A stretch of 64,000 bases of DNA from Cricetomys ansorgei. Its lineage: Eukaryota > Chordata > Mammalia > Rodentia > Nesomyidae. Within the stretch, counting starts at the first letter, position 1. The number at the start of each line of letters is the position of its first letter. The stretch lies in NCBI GenBank assembly GCA_026225945.1, contig JAMJFZ010000199.1, forward strand, positions 70,534,501-70,598,500, given 5' to 3'. The position numbers were made by a program, and so were the translations under genes. Positions 12,301 through 23,831 of this stretch are shown piece by piece. The notes beneath the pieces are model-generated. The model made no database searches. It was not told the origin of the DNA and was given only the letters and a program-made list of their open reading frames with translations.

Positions 12301-13170
12301 CGTGTATTGCCCTGAGGAGGAAAAAACAAGTGTTAGACTTTTGTCCTAAGAGACCTTCTCACCGTTACACTCCCGTCCCCCCTCTCACAGGGGCTTCCCA
12401 GTGTAGTTCTCTGCACAAGCCACCCCAAGGCCTGGCCTGCAGAACTCAGATCCCGGCACGGTCTAAGGCAGGATGGGCCTGACCAGCTCCCAGCGTAGCA
12501 GCAGACCCACCAAGAACTTTTCTTTGTTCTAACAGGCCGGTCACTTGTAAAACAGCTGGGCTCTTCAAAGAAATCCATCCTTCCGTGGAACGGTGGCCAC
12601 CTGAGACACCATAACCCTCCAGGGCATCTCTGGACTCAGCACCTGCTGCCCCTGCCCAGGCAGCGCTATGTCCAGATGCTCCCTTGGGTCTCTTGGTCAG
12701 CAGCTTTCTGGTGGTACCTTCAGTCCACTAAACCCTGCTGAATCTCAGGATTATCCTTGAGTCCCAAGTTAACACAACAATACTCATGCCACCTGGTTCT
12801 GGTGAGCCCAGTTCCAAACAAGCTTTCTTATAACCCTAGTCAACTCTAGGTGAATTCTCCTTCCATCCAATGCACTGAGAGTCTTGGGGCCATACTTACA
12901 TTTTCTAGGCTTGAAGTCGTTGTCCAAAGCAGTGGAAATGTTGTCCAAACCACTGTTACTGTTGTTCAACCCATTGGTACTGATGTCCAACCCACTGGTA
13001 CTGTTATCCAACCCATTGGTACCGTTGTCCAACCCATTGGTACTGATGTCCAACCCACTGGTACTGATATTCAACCCTCTGGTACTGATGTCCAACCTAG
13101 TGGTATTATTGACAGTGGTGTCCACCCATGGGAGCACCAGAATAATTAGTAAGAAGAAGGGGGTCATCAT
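9334..13170 (-). CDS. Gml: GML-like GPI-anchored Ly6/uPAR-domain protein with tandem-repeat stalk (3 coding exons)
   Basis: Three coding exons: 12900-13170, 12204-12311 and 9334-9629, all with canonical sites (donors GTAAGT at 12899 and 12203; acceptors CTCAG and TTCTAG). Phases join exactly and give 224 residues. The first exon extends to an acceptor at 13190, so 5' UTR exons lie upstream. Residues 1-18 are a signal peptide (MMTPFFLLIILVLPWVDT). Residues about 25-87 are a 7-residue repeat of the type GLDISTN. The Ly6 domain follows (WQYTMKCFECSVI... to QCCAGTMCN) with ten cysteines and the diagnostic CCxxxxCN ending. A hydrophobic tail (SSLLLSLALILSSSILT) is a GPI-attachment signal. Segments NSRDLTVYKQCTSNC and GPNNVERDLLPD match the GML family closely. 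Human GML is about 158 residues; the excess is the repeat. Likely role: outer-leaflet surface protein; molecular function poorly known for the family. Could be a paralog rather than the ortholog. Confidence 0.88.
10430..10640 (-). repeat. Dispersed repeat D, copy 1
   Basis: Reverse complement of this stretch aligns with 37060-37210 (shared GGTTTCTTTAA/GGTTTCTCTAA and AATGGCTTTTG blocks, then a common downstream pattern). It lies inside the long GML-like intron. Family not identified. Confidence 0.4.
11500..11838 (+). mobile_element. MaLR-type LTR in GML-like intron
   Basis: A rodent LTR-type repeat whose 3' end (GCTCACACTGTCTTCTTAGAG ... GTGGCTAAAACAG) is shared with the copies at 32640-32972 and 35360-35707, and in reverse at 32235, 44885 and 58255. 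It lies within the intron between the last two GML-like coding exons, antisense to the gene. Class assignment (MT/ORR1-like) is from pattern memory. Confidence 0.55.
12918..13115 (-). repeat. In-frame 21-bp coding minisatellite in GML-like first coding exon
   Basis: About eight to nine tandem 21-bp units encode the 7-residue repeat RLDISTR / GLNISTS / GLDISTN / GLDNGTN / GLDNSTS / GLNNSNS. Several units carry N-X-S/T sequons (NIS, NGT, NST, NNS), so the translated stalk should be heavily N-glycosylated. Every unit keeps the frame, and changes between units are mostly substitutions at the sequon positions. Confidence 0.85.
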
Positions 13171-13439
13171 TCCCTACAGACAGATGAACCTGAAAGTAGA
13201 GAGAAGTATGCCCATCAGTGTGGGTAAGGCTCCTTGTTTCAGCTCCATGTCCCCAGCATCAGTGCACAGATGAGTCATCCCTGGCCATGCCCTTGGCCTC
13301 AACCTCCTGCCCTACTACTCCTACCCCAGGAGCTCCCCAGGGTCCTTGTCTACTCCATTCTGCTCTGCTACACATGCAGATCTTGCTTCTCACTTCTAAA
13401 ACCGTCCTGATGGTTCTGCCATCTCTCCCCTTCTAGACC

Positions 13440-15180
13440 TTCTTGATCCCGGGGACACAGTCCACATCCTCCCCTCCCGACCTGTCCTCTACACCCTAAC
13501 ATTGGATTTGGTCACCCTGCCCTTGTTTGGAACTTTTCCTCATTTTCCTGCTTCCCTGTTCTAGAAGCATCCTGATGAATCTCCTGGGTTTCCTTCTGGA
13601 ACTGTCCCACTGGACTGGATCTTGTCATCTCATATCTGGAACTCGGCTGCTTAATTGGACCCTAATGTGCCCTTCTGCAATGGCCCCAGGCCAGTTACTC
13701 AAGCTCGGATAGCACCTCTCAGCTGCTGGCCTCACTGGACTTATCTGCACTTAGGGGAATGTTCAAAGATGCCCTTCCTGAGGAAGATGGGCAACATCCT
13801 CCTGCTGGAGCCTCTCCTGAGGACTGTCCACACACAAGGGCCTCTGTACCTCCTCCCCTTCCTTCAGGCTTCAAGCTCTGGAGTGTCATTCCCTCACTCA
13901 CAACTCTGGCCATCACTCTGAGTCATTCACCCTTCCCCTGGCATTCCTCCTTCAGGGCTCTGAGGCTCTGTTGTTGCCTCTCCTCAGACCCTGGCACTCT
14001 CTTGCTGCTCTACCTGCAGGGCCTCTATCTGCCTGCCTCTGCTTTGGGGTTACCTTCTATTGGAGCCCTGCTCCTAAGCTCTGATCATCTCTGACCATCT
14101 CTTGGTGCCTTTCCTCGGGCCTCTGAACATCTATCTGTTGGTGCCTTTGTTTCAAGCCTCTGACCAATTCTTGGCACCACTCCCTCAGGGCCCCAAACCT
14201 GTCCTGGTGCCCTTCCCTCAAAGTTCTGACTCTCCCTCTTGGCACCCTTCCCTTGGATCTGACCTCTCTTCTTGCCCTTACTTCAGGAATCCAGCCCTCT
14301 TTGGCTCCCTTCTCTCTGGGCTTGGACCTCTTCTCACTCAGAGCTCTGACCTCTCTTACCATCCCTAGGGACTCCAATCATTTCTGATGTTCTTCAAGGC
14401 TCTTACTATCTCTGTCAACCTCTCTCTGTGCCCTTCCACAGGGGCTCTTGACTCTCTTGACACCTTTCTTCATGGCCCCAAACCTCTCTCAGGCCCTTCA
14501 ATGCTCAAAATCTCTTGGAACCCCACTTTCAGGGCTCCAATTTTCCCCTGGCACCTTTCCTTCAGTGTCCCCAACATCTCTCAAGGCTCTAAACGTCTCT
14601 TGGTGCCCCTCCTTTTTGGCTCCAACCCTCTTGACAACCTTTCCTGAGGTTTCAAACTTCCGTCCCCTCTTATCACCCTTCCTTCAGGTCTCCAACCATT
14701 GGTGCATTTCCTTTAAGGCTCCCCCCCCCCCCGCGCGCCCCCCCCCCCGCCCCCGCCACAACCCTCAATCTCTCTTGCTGCCCTTCCCTTTGGGTTCTGA
14801 CCATCACTCAGCTGTTCCTTCTAGTCTCTCTTTAGCACCCCTCCCCAGTCCTCTGGAGCTCTCTTGGCAACCCTCTCTCACTGGCTCTGACCCTTTCTTG
14901 AAATTCCTCCCTCGGGATGCTGGTACCCCACCTGCAGGGCTCTCCCTTTCTTGGCACTGCTCCCTCGTGGCACTGATGCTCTCTAGGCACCCCTATCAAG
15001 GCTTTGACTCCGTCTCTCTGGGCTCCAACAGTCTCTTGGAACCCTTCCTTGAAGTCTGGTCTCTCTTGATATACCTCCCTCAGAGTCCTGACCCTCTCTT
15101 CTAACTCCTCAGGACTCTGTGACTTGGTACCCTCTACCAAGGCTCCGATCAACCAGTTCTTGGTGCACTACCTTAAAGGC

Positions 15181-15239
<59 letters not shown>

Positions 15240-15990
15240 CCTCCCTCCCTCTCTCTTTCTTTCTCTCTCTTCACCTCCTCCCCCCCCCCCCCCCGCCTCT
15301 CTTAATGGAAACTCTTTTGGAGACCTTCTTCTAGGGCTCTCTCTTGGGTGCCCCCTTGAGTACCCAAAACCTCTTCTGGAACCCTTCCCTCAGGGATCCA
15401 ACTTTGTCTTGGCACCTTTCCCCTCAGTGCTCCCAGTCCCTCCTCCTGTTCTTCTCTCTCCCTACCCCCACCCCCACCACGGCTCAAGGCTCTAACTCTC
15501 TCCTGATGCCCATTCCTTCCGGGTACCAATTCTCTCTTGGTTCCCTTCCCTCGGGGTTCAGATCCTCCTTTGTCAACCTTGTCTCCAGGCTCCAACCATC
15601 TCTTACTGCACTTCCTTTAAGTCTCTAAGACCTCTCTTGGCAGCCCTACCTCAGGGCTCTAACGTTGTCTTGAGACCTTCCTTTATGTCCCCAATTCTCT
15701 GTTGGCACCTCTTATTCAGAGTTTCAACTTTCTTGGTACCTTTCCCTTGGGATTCTGACTTCTACTTCTAACCCCTCAGAGCACCAACGGTCTTTTGAGG
15801 CACTTCCGTAGAGGCTCTGACGCTGCTTCGGTGCCCATTCTTCAAGGTTCCAACCCTCAGTTAGTGCCCATCCTCCAAGTTCCTACCCTCTCTTCGTTCC
15901 CCTCCCTCAAGGTTCTAATCCTTTTTTTGTGCCCTTCCCTGAAGATTCTGACCCTTAATTGGTACACCTCCCTCAGCAGGGAAGGAGAGT
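13440..15990. repeat. Large degenerate pyrimidine-rich minisatellite (about 40-45 bp unit)
   Basis: A head-to-tail array whose unit reads roughly CTCTGACC(N)TCTCTTGGCACC then CTTCCCTCAGGG, repeated with heavy drift for about 2.5 kb. The plus strand is C+T-rich, so long stop-free frames occur on both strands; these are composition artefacts and not genes. Inside it are a C/G run at 14720-14757, a (TC)n tract at 15187-15270 and a poly-C run near 15281-15295. The left edge is indistinct. It begins roughly 250 bp upstream of the first coding exon of the GML-like gene. Confidence 0.8.
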
Positions 15991-17027
15991 TCTTTGGGTG
16001 TGTTGTAAACAAGAGGAGTAAGAAGCCATTTGTTTACAGGCAAATATGGCTCCCCAGGGCAAGAGGTGGGGGACAAGACGGTCCGGGCAACCTGACTTTT
16101 CTTAAGTTATTTAAAGACCTCGCCTCAAAAGCAAAACGCAAAAACCAATTAAAGTCAACAAAAGGAAGGGATGGCTAAAGGACAGAGAGGAAATCAATGG
16201 ACTAGAATACAGGAAATCACAGTAACAGCAATGTACACAGCAGGAAACAAACACTGCATATTGCTGTGACCATGACGCTCACTTAATTTGTAGTTAGTTA
16301 TACATGGAGCTCTCCAAGGGCCCATGTTCAAGCAGCATGTATGGTAAGACAAATTGTAATTCATAATGAACTGACTGCTGAGTGTCTTTCTGTGTCAGGT
16401 TGAACACTACATGTGTCCCTGACTTACTGGTGATTTTGTCTCTATTTCTTGATATATTATATCCTAGCTATACCTGTATTCAATACCACACACTGGGATA
16501 TAAGTTTCTCCCAGACTTTGTCAGGCCAGATGTTTTAAAGTATGACCTGCAAATCTAAATGCTCTGTGGGAGACCTATGCTCATGGTGTGATTAAAATAT
16601 TTTGACTTGTAGTGTAGATCCCACCAGTAGAGAATAAAACCATCACCACAATTTTGGGCCAAATTTAAGCAAGCTTTAATTAAATTAATTAAATATTGGT
16701 TAGTAAGGTAGACTCTGGCCAGGACCATTTGGAGGTTCCCCACTCCGAGATTCCCAAGAAATGGTACCGAGTCACATGGAATAGATGCTTAAAAAGGCAG
16801 TACCCATAAGGCTACATACTTCCCACCAGGTCCAACCAGGGGCAAGCATATATCCTGACGTACTTCCTGTCTGGTTGTCGCCTGCCTACAAGTGACTAAG
16901 TACATTTGGTGCATTTTGGAGCAGGCTTTGTTTTATAGATCTCTTAGGCACCGTAATTAAAATTTAAAACATAAATTTTGCTCTTACATTAGTCTCAAAA
17001 AAAGATACTTTAAAACCCTGATGCAAG
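15991..17027. other. Noncoding spacer
   Basis: No gene or clear SINE. AT-rich, with a possible old LTR remnant around 16640-16990 that I cannot classify. Confidence 0.4.
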
Positions 17028-17118
17028 GGCTGGAGAGATGGCTCAGTCATTAGAAACACTGGCTGCTCTCTCAGAGGATCTAGGTTCAATTCCCAATACC
17101 CACGTGGCAGCTAACAAC
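17028..17118 (+). mobile_element. B2 SINE, 5' half (split by LTR)
   Basis: Starts GGGCTGGAGAGATGGCTCAG, the B2 head with its tRNA-derived promoter. The element resumes at 17763 after an inserted LTR. Confidence 0.75.
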
Positions 17119-17762
17119 TGTTAGGTCTCTCCAAAGGGCAGTGCATATGTCCAGAACTGACAGTCTCAGCTCAGCTCAGCTCATGCTGGGCTATAGAAGG
17201 ACTGCTAAAAGCCTACAGTCAGAGTTCCTCAGGAATCTGTGAAAAGGATTTCTGTCTGCCAAAAGGAGTCATTCCCATCATCTTCCCTCTGGCAGAAGGA
17301 ACGTATGGCTCTCCGTTGACTTATACCAGTGGCTGCATATCAAGGTCCATGCTGGCCTCCGGCTCCCTCAGTGCCTGTTCACAGGTACAGCCTCCTGCCT
17401 GGTCATTCTCACCTCCCCCACTCCCCTCCACTGTGCTGGCTCCCAGGCTGCTGCAGTTCATGGACTTCCCTCCTCTCAGATACCATCCATTCTCTACATA
17501 ATGGCAAGGCTTCTCCACCCACCCACCCACCTCTCCCCACCCACCTCTCCACCCACCTCTCCCCACCCAACCCCTTCCTCACCCCTGCTATTCTCTCTTC
17601 TCTCAGAGCTAGCCCTGGCCATGTCCAGTCTGATTCTTTTCCTCTCTGCTCTGAACTCTAACAGATGCCTCTGGCTGCTCTTTCTCCCACCTACAATAAA
17701 AACCTTCTCCCTAATCATGCAGCTGCCTTCTCAGTGGTTTCTTTACTGTGCCTTCGCTTACA
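17119..17762 (+). mobile_element. LTR of family B inserted in a B2 SINE
   Basis: A related copy exists at 55690-56273 (shared CTGCCAAAAGGAGTCATT, ATGGCTCTCC and GTGGCTGCATATCAA blocks). It starts TG, ends ACA and carries AATAAA near 17695 in the R position. It contains a (CCACCCAC)n tract at 17515-17570. It interrupts a B2 SINE, so it is younger than that B2. No clear target duplication was identified. Confidence 0.6.
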
Positions 17763-17880
17763 CATCCATATGTAATTACAGCTCCAGGGGACCCAGGGCC
17801 CTCTTCTGGCCTCTGTGGGTACTGAACATGTATGGTGTACAGACATATATGCAGGCAAAAACCAATACATACATACATAC
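17763..17880 (+). mobile_element. B2 SINE, 3' half
   Basis: Continues the B2 consensus (TAATTACAGCTCCAGGGGA, CCCTCTTCTGGCCTCTGTGG and the CAGACATATATGCAGGCAAAA tail), followed by ATACAT repeats. Confidence 0.7.
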
Positions 17881-17884
17881 ATAT

Positions 17885-17952
17885 GTGTGTAATATATATA
17901 TATATAATATATAATATAAATATATATATTATATATATATATATATATATAA
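17885..17952. repeat. (TA)n microsatellite
   Basis: Almost pure alternating TA/ATAT tract at the tail of the split B2 element. Confidence 0.85.
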
Positions 17953-18394
17953 ACAAAGAAAAACAAAAATGTAAAAAAAAAAAAAAAGAAAACCAAAAGC
18001 ATGTTGCAAGGCCCCACTCCAGAATGGAAAACTATAATCAATGATTGTGGAGAGAGGAATAATCTATTTTATTCCCAGATGAGCCTTCCTGATAGGTTAT
18101 CTAATCCCAAGTGACCAGTTCTAAGCACATGTACAGATGAGCAACACTCAGTGGTCTTGGAAGGACACACATGTATATTGTGTGTGCATGTACCGATAGC
18201 AATAATAATTAAGAAGAAAAGGAAATCATACATTTGGGAGTGGAAGGGGCACAGGAGGAGTTGGATGGGGAGAGGAAGAGGCAGCAATGATAGAATTCAG
18301 TACTGGTGTCCCAGGCTCCTCTGCTGTGAAGGCTCTCACAGCATCTCTGTATCAGCCTGTGCCTATCATAGTGCTTCCAGTGGCCAGACTGTTC

Positions 18395-21140
18395 TCACTC
18401 AGCCTGGGGAGAGCCTAGTATGCTCCCTCTCACCTGAGGGGCCAGGGAGAGCCCTGATGAAATCATCACTTGCTCCAGGACCAGCAGAATATCACAGCAG
18501 ACTGAAATGATCAACACAAGATGGTTAAGGACAGTCACACTGATTAAGCCAATTAAAAGTTTTAATCCTTTAATGATAGCCAAACCAAGAGCAGCTCCTG
18601 CCTCTAGAAGTTTCTTGGTGCCCAAGAAGTCAAAACCATAGTTACTTCAGTGCTGGGGGGCAGGGCAGCTATGTTAAAGATAGAAGCTTCTGAGTTAAGA
18701 GTAACCATGAGGCTGATATTACAAGAGGCAGAAGCGGGGGTTAATAGCCAAGCAGGAGTCCTGTTGTGAGAACACCTTTGTCTGCGCGCATCTGGTCCAG
18801 GCTTAGCACGAGAGCGATGAATCCAGGTGGGGCTCAACCTTGACTGCAGTTGATGCTGTCAGGACTATATGAGGTCCTTTCCAGGCTGGTGCCAGTCCTT
18901 TTTGAAACTTCTTGATATTACACTTGGTCCCCTGATTGGAATGAATGACGAGGCACCAAAGAGGAAAGTGGGTGAGCATCTGGATCCCCGGAATAGATTG
19001 CTGGGCCTGTTGAAGAGACTGGAGAGCCTTCGAAAGAGAGTGGTTAGCAATCTCCTCAGTGATAGATAGGGTCTCTTAAATAGGGCAACAGTGGGGGGGC
19101 CTTCCAAACATGACCTCATAGGGGGCGAATCCTGTCTTGTAAGGGGCACATCTTCTAGCAAGAAGGGCCAGGGGCAAAATGTTAGACCATTTCCACTGGT
19201 TCCAAAATTAGTTTAGAGATTGTGCAAATGTTTTCTTAAATCATAACTGTTTTCTGAAGCTGTAGCTGCCTGGAAGCCTTCTTTGTTTGGGGCCATTGTA
19301 ACTGTTACTTTTTCACACTCGTAAGGGAACTCTGCCCCCTCCACCCCATCACAACCCCTTCCTCTTCCCTGGCTGCTTCTGAGACAAATTCCTAACTTGG
19401 AACTTTTTAAATCCCCCAGCTCTAAAAGGTCATAAAGGAAAAGAAAGAAAGATTTCTTTACTGCTTTTTCTGGCTGGCTGTCTAAACCTGGAGAGCTGGA
19501 CTAACTTCTAACCCTTCTGTCCCATTAACTGCTTTCCCAGCCACTGCCTGCCTTCTTTCCCATCTTCATCCTCTGGAGCTCACTGTCTAACTAACTGACT
19601 CCCCAGCTGACACACTCTCTTAAAGAGCCCTCCCAAGCTGTTCCCAGGAGTCCAAGTGGCATGTAACCATAAAGAAGGTTGCACAGTACAAAAAAACTTC
19701 TTGGCAAAGAGTCCTACTACAAGAGTGGACTTACTAGTGCGTTCGCCCTGTCCAGAGCTCCGAGGTCAGCTGCACAGTGCAGCTTCCGGGTTATATTTAA
19801 GGCCTTACTGACCATTGGTGCTATGGGCGAAGTGCATGCAGGTCCATTACCTGATCCAGTTGGGGCAGCCAGAACCTCAGAATAGTCTTGTGAGAGCCTT
19901 GGCCACTGTCAGAGAAGTCTCCTTTAGGTAGTGAAGGCTTTTATTCATTCTGAGAAGGTGTCTACAAACACCAAGAGATATGGATACCCAGTGCTAGGAG
20001 GTTCCATCTTTGTCCCATTCCTCTCCAGGGATAGTCTCTCCCCTCCCCACCCTGCTTTGGTCAAGAGACAGCCTGGGTGGCCATCTCTCAGAAATGCAGA
20101 ATCTGGTAGTCAGTCTGGTGGCCCCTGGATGAGTAGTCTGGTGCCACTGATACACCAAAAGGCTGCAGGGAGGATAATTCTTGAGTCTGGCAAAATTCAC
20201 CATCCAGATGGATCCTGTTTTGCATCCTGGGAGTGGGCCTTGTTCTCTTCCTAGGAATATGTGGGCTAGGGAGGGAGCTGTGGATCAGGAAAAGCAACAG
20301 GCAAGGCCACAGGGGGCTCCACAGACATCTGTCTCTGATGCTTGTTGGGCTGCCTGATCTGCCTTCTGATTTCCTTGGGCTTTGGGTGTGTTGGCTGTTG
20401 GGTGCCCCTTGAAATGGATAACAGCCACCTCCTTGGGGAGCTAGACTTCAAGGAGAGCAAAGATTTTCTCTTAGTTTTTAACAGGTTCCCCCTACACACA
20501 CACCCAGTCAATAGGCCTGTCTCCTTATGAATCCTGCATGGGCATTATTGGGAACAGTCAGCTCTGCTTCTGCACCAATGTTCCCTGTGGCGAGGCCTGT
20601 ACCATGTGGTGGCCCGTTTGCCCATTGGATAGTTACTGCTGCTCCGGCCTTTCTGACTCCATTGACCAGGCTGCTTCCACTGGTAAAGAGATCAGCCTCT
20701 GTCTTCAGGCAGGGGAGTGTCCTGGAGATCTGGGCAGCCGGCCTGAGAAATGCCCAGCGAGTCCTCATAGTCACAGGGGGCCTCAGGGTTCTCATCCGCA
20801 TCAATGTTGCAGGGCTGAGACTCTGTACAGCAGCAAAAGTGAGACTGGGCTGATCAAGTAACAAACAGACTCTGATATTGAGTGGTGTGGGCATTTGACA
20901 TCCACTGGCTATTTGCCCCAGCATAATCTTTGCCTGTCTGTGTGGCCCCTCAGCAGCCACAGCAGCTTGCCTCTGTCTTTCAGTATCTCGGTTATTGCAG
21001 ACTTTGTGGGCCATCTTGATGAACTGACAGGTATTCATCCCTGCAAAGTGTCAGTGTTATGTATCACAGAGATGATCAAATCAAGAGAGCAGCCTCAGGA
21101 TGCTAAGCTTCAAGAAGAAGGACATGGAAGCACAGCTTTT
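18395..21140 (-). pseudogene. Decayed class I (gammaretroviral) ERV: RNase H, integrase and an env-like remnant
   Basis: On the minus strand, from right to left: an RNase H region near 20600-20860 (segments SLSPATL and SSLVNGVRKAGAAVT resembling gammaretroviral RNase H around its first acidic motif, here altered); the integrase core near 19650-20000 (segment LLVFVDTFS then an NGPA-type motif, broken by stops); and the integrase C-terminal region near 18830-18900 (segment GPYIVLTASTAVKVEP). A hydrophobic stretch at 18395-18625 may be an env transmembrane remnant. Many stops and frameshifts leave no functional product. Gag, protease and most of RT were not found, and the LTRs were not confidently located. 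Confidence 0.65.
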
Positions 21141-21174
21141 TAGAAACTGACCCAGCGCTGCTTCTCCTTGTTCC

Positions 21175-21262
21175 AGGCTGAGCTCAAACTCACAGAGATC
21201 CACCTGCCTTTGCCTACTGAGTTCTGGGATGAAAGGCGTGCACCACCCTAGCCCAGCTTGCT
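21175..21262 (-). mobile_element. B1 SINE fragment
   Basis: Antisense B1 pattern (CTCACAGAGATCCACCTGCC, then GAGTTCTGGGATGAAAGGCG). Confidence 0.7.
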
Positions 21263-21639
21263 CTGTCAGGGTTTAAGTTGTTGTTAATATTAATGAGAGT
21301 TGCTGAGATCCATTAGCTCATTAGGGATTACATGACTTTGACAGTTTTCTTTATTGACTAGGATATTTCTGAGGAGCATTCCCACATTAGCTATCATTCA
21401 TTCCTTAGGGTCTGGTCAATATCCTGTCAGTAATTGCTTGGTTACAGCTTTTCCTTTAGCAGTCACTCAAGGAAGATAAATATGAGTAACTTAAGTTCCT
21501 GAGTCTTTGCCTCCTCATGAGGCTTTTTTCTACAGCCTCTTACCTTAAAGAAAGTGTTTATAAACTTCATGCCTGCAGTTTTCTTCCTCTGTGTGTTTAA
21601 AATGTGATGCTCCATTGTCTTCTCAAAAAAGGGAGTTAA

Positions 21640-21790
21640 CATGAGTCTGATGATCATCTGAATGTCTAAGATTGATTCCAGACACCCACACAGTAGAAGG
21701 GCAGAACCACAAGCAGTCACCTGACTTCTACATGTGTGTTGTGGCGCATGCGCACACAGATACCACACACACAAATTGAATTAATGTAAT
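21640..21790 (+). mobile_element. B3/B2-like SINE 3' part
   Basis: B2/B3-type tail: ACCACAAGCAGTCACCTGAC, a short CA-rich segment and an A/T-rich end. Confidence 0.45.
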
Positions 21791-22069
21791 AACTTTTTAA
21801 GCTTATTTTTAATAATTTTCCCAAGGCTTTTAGTCAACATCTTAATGTTATGTATAGCATGAGCAGGGCACTCTGGGATACCATTTCTGTATTATACAAA
21901 TCTTTCCTTCTGTTTATCCTCTGTCCCTTCCCTAGTGCATTTATGGTCATACAAACCACATATTTAATATGCTGTGCACATATCAACACAGTTCATAATC
22001 ATCACTCTAAATTTATCTTTTAAACAAGATAATTGCAAGTGGAATACACTTAGACGTTCTTTTTAAGGT

Positions 22070-22330
22070 TTACTTTATTTATGGGACTGGCATGCTGCCC
22101 GCTGTGCTGAGGGGCTCCTGCAAGGCTTATTTCATTTTCAATGATATGCGTGCGTGTGCTCCTGTGCGGGGGTAAATGCCTGCACGTGCGGGTGCCCACA
22201 GAGACCAGAAGCATCAGATCCCTCAGGAGCTGAGGTTATAGGCAGTCATGAGTAGCCTGATGCGTGCGCGGGAAATTGAACTCAGGACTTCACTAAGAAC
22301 CGTGCGTACATAACTGCCGAGAAGCCCCTA
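22070..22330 (-). mobile_element. B2/B3-type SINE, diverged
   Basis: Antisense B2 pattern: GTGCCCACAGAGACCAGAAG, GGAGCTGAGGTTATAGGCAG, AAATTGAACTCAGGACTTC. Confidence 0.6.
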
Positions 22331-23715
22331 TTTATATATTTTTTTCAAATGTACCGACAGTTTACATTTGCTAGTGGGTAATGGTAAAAATGACTGTTTC
22401 TACGTTCTGGCTGCCAGCCTTTCAGCTGTGTCTAGAGACTTCTTTCAGCACTGTTGGCAAGGCAGCCTACCGCCGGCGAACTGTTGCGTTTTATTCATCT
22501 AACTGTGCCTTGCTTTCTTCCTCGCCTGAAAGGACCATGTTCCTGGACGCGGATTTCTTAGTTGGTGGCTGTTTTCATTTTTATTTTAGTGTTTTAAATA
22601 TCACGGACCGCTGGTTCTCTCACCATAGCTTCAGATGAGAAGTCAGCTCAGAAGCTTTAAACATAAGTCACCCCTCTTTTGATCCTTCAAGAGTCCCTGG
22701 TGTGTCTAAGTGTGAATCCCTTAGATTTTTATCCTACTGACTGTGTTGAGCTTGTTGGATTCACAAACTAAAGGTTTTCATCAAATTTAGAAAGCTCCAG
22801 TTATATTTCTCCATCTCTTCTCTGCTCCTCTCTCTCTCCTGTGACTCACTTTATTCTCTTCCTCGGCCTCGGCCCCGACCTTTCCCGAGGTAAGCCAATT
22901 GTTTTGTGTAACTGTTCAGATCTGCTGAGGTCCTCTAGTGAAACGTTCGTTCCTGTTATTTCACTTCTCAACTCTAGAACTTATATTTGACCTTTAAATT
23001 CTCTTGATATGTTGGTCTCTACTTGTTGAGAAACTACTCTCTTGTTTTCTTTTACACAGTCTTATTTAGTTCTTTGAACACAGCTAAAATAGATTTAAAT
23101 CTTTGTCTAGTACACACATCTGGACTCCCGTAGGACGGTTTGTATTGACTGCTTTCGTATTGATGGTGAACAGTGTTTTATTTTTCTTGGAATACCAACT
23201 GATTTTTTGAAATATTACATTTAAAATAATACCACATGGCAACTCTTAAAATTCAGATCTCCCGCTCCCCTGGGCTAGTGCTTCTATCTGAGGTCAACGT
23301 TTACTTCTTCTTTGCTTTCTTTGCTATGGCGGCCACTGTAGTCCCTGATGATTAACTTAGTCAGCTAATGGTTGGACAGGAACACCCCTCAATGCTGCAG
23401 CAGGAAGTATGAAAACCTGTTTTTGCTTTCATTTCCTGCTCTCATAAAGACATTAAGCAAAAGCCAAAGTTTTAGGTTCCCCCTGAGTATTCACACAGTG
23501 GGCATGCTCACATCCCTACCCATGAGTGTGAGTCCCTGAAGAATTCAATAATATGCTGTGCTTTTCAAACTGCTCCCCAACACCTTTTCCTTTAACCTTT
23601 GAGACGCTCCTGTTGGGCTGCTGTGGTCACTGACTACCTCAGGTAGCTGCGATGTTAGACATCTCTGCTCATTCTTTTCTACAAATGATTGAAATCTGCT
23701 CTACTAGGGAACATG
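22331..23715. other. Noncoding spacer
   Basis: No gene, SINE or tandem array recognised. Short open frames lack any family resemblance. Confidence 0.4.
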
Positions 23716-23717
23716 CA

Positions 23718-23779
23718 TGTGTGTGTGTGTATACAAATACATACACATATGCATGTATATGTATATGCATGTGTATGTG

Positions 23780-23831
<52 letters not shown>

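Noticed and set aside
12850..13273. Plus-strand frames of 99 and 129 codons opposite the GML-like first exon
   Set aside because: They are antisense shadows of the 21-bp coding repeat; only the minus frame has a signal peptide, splice donors and Ly6 homology.
14057..15628. Long stop-free frames on both strands (up to 218 codons)
   Set aside because: They arise from the pyrimidine-rich 40-45 bp array; products are low-complexity Leu/Ser/Pro or Arg/Glu strings drifting with the repeat, with no start context, domain or splice structure.
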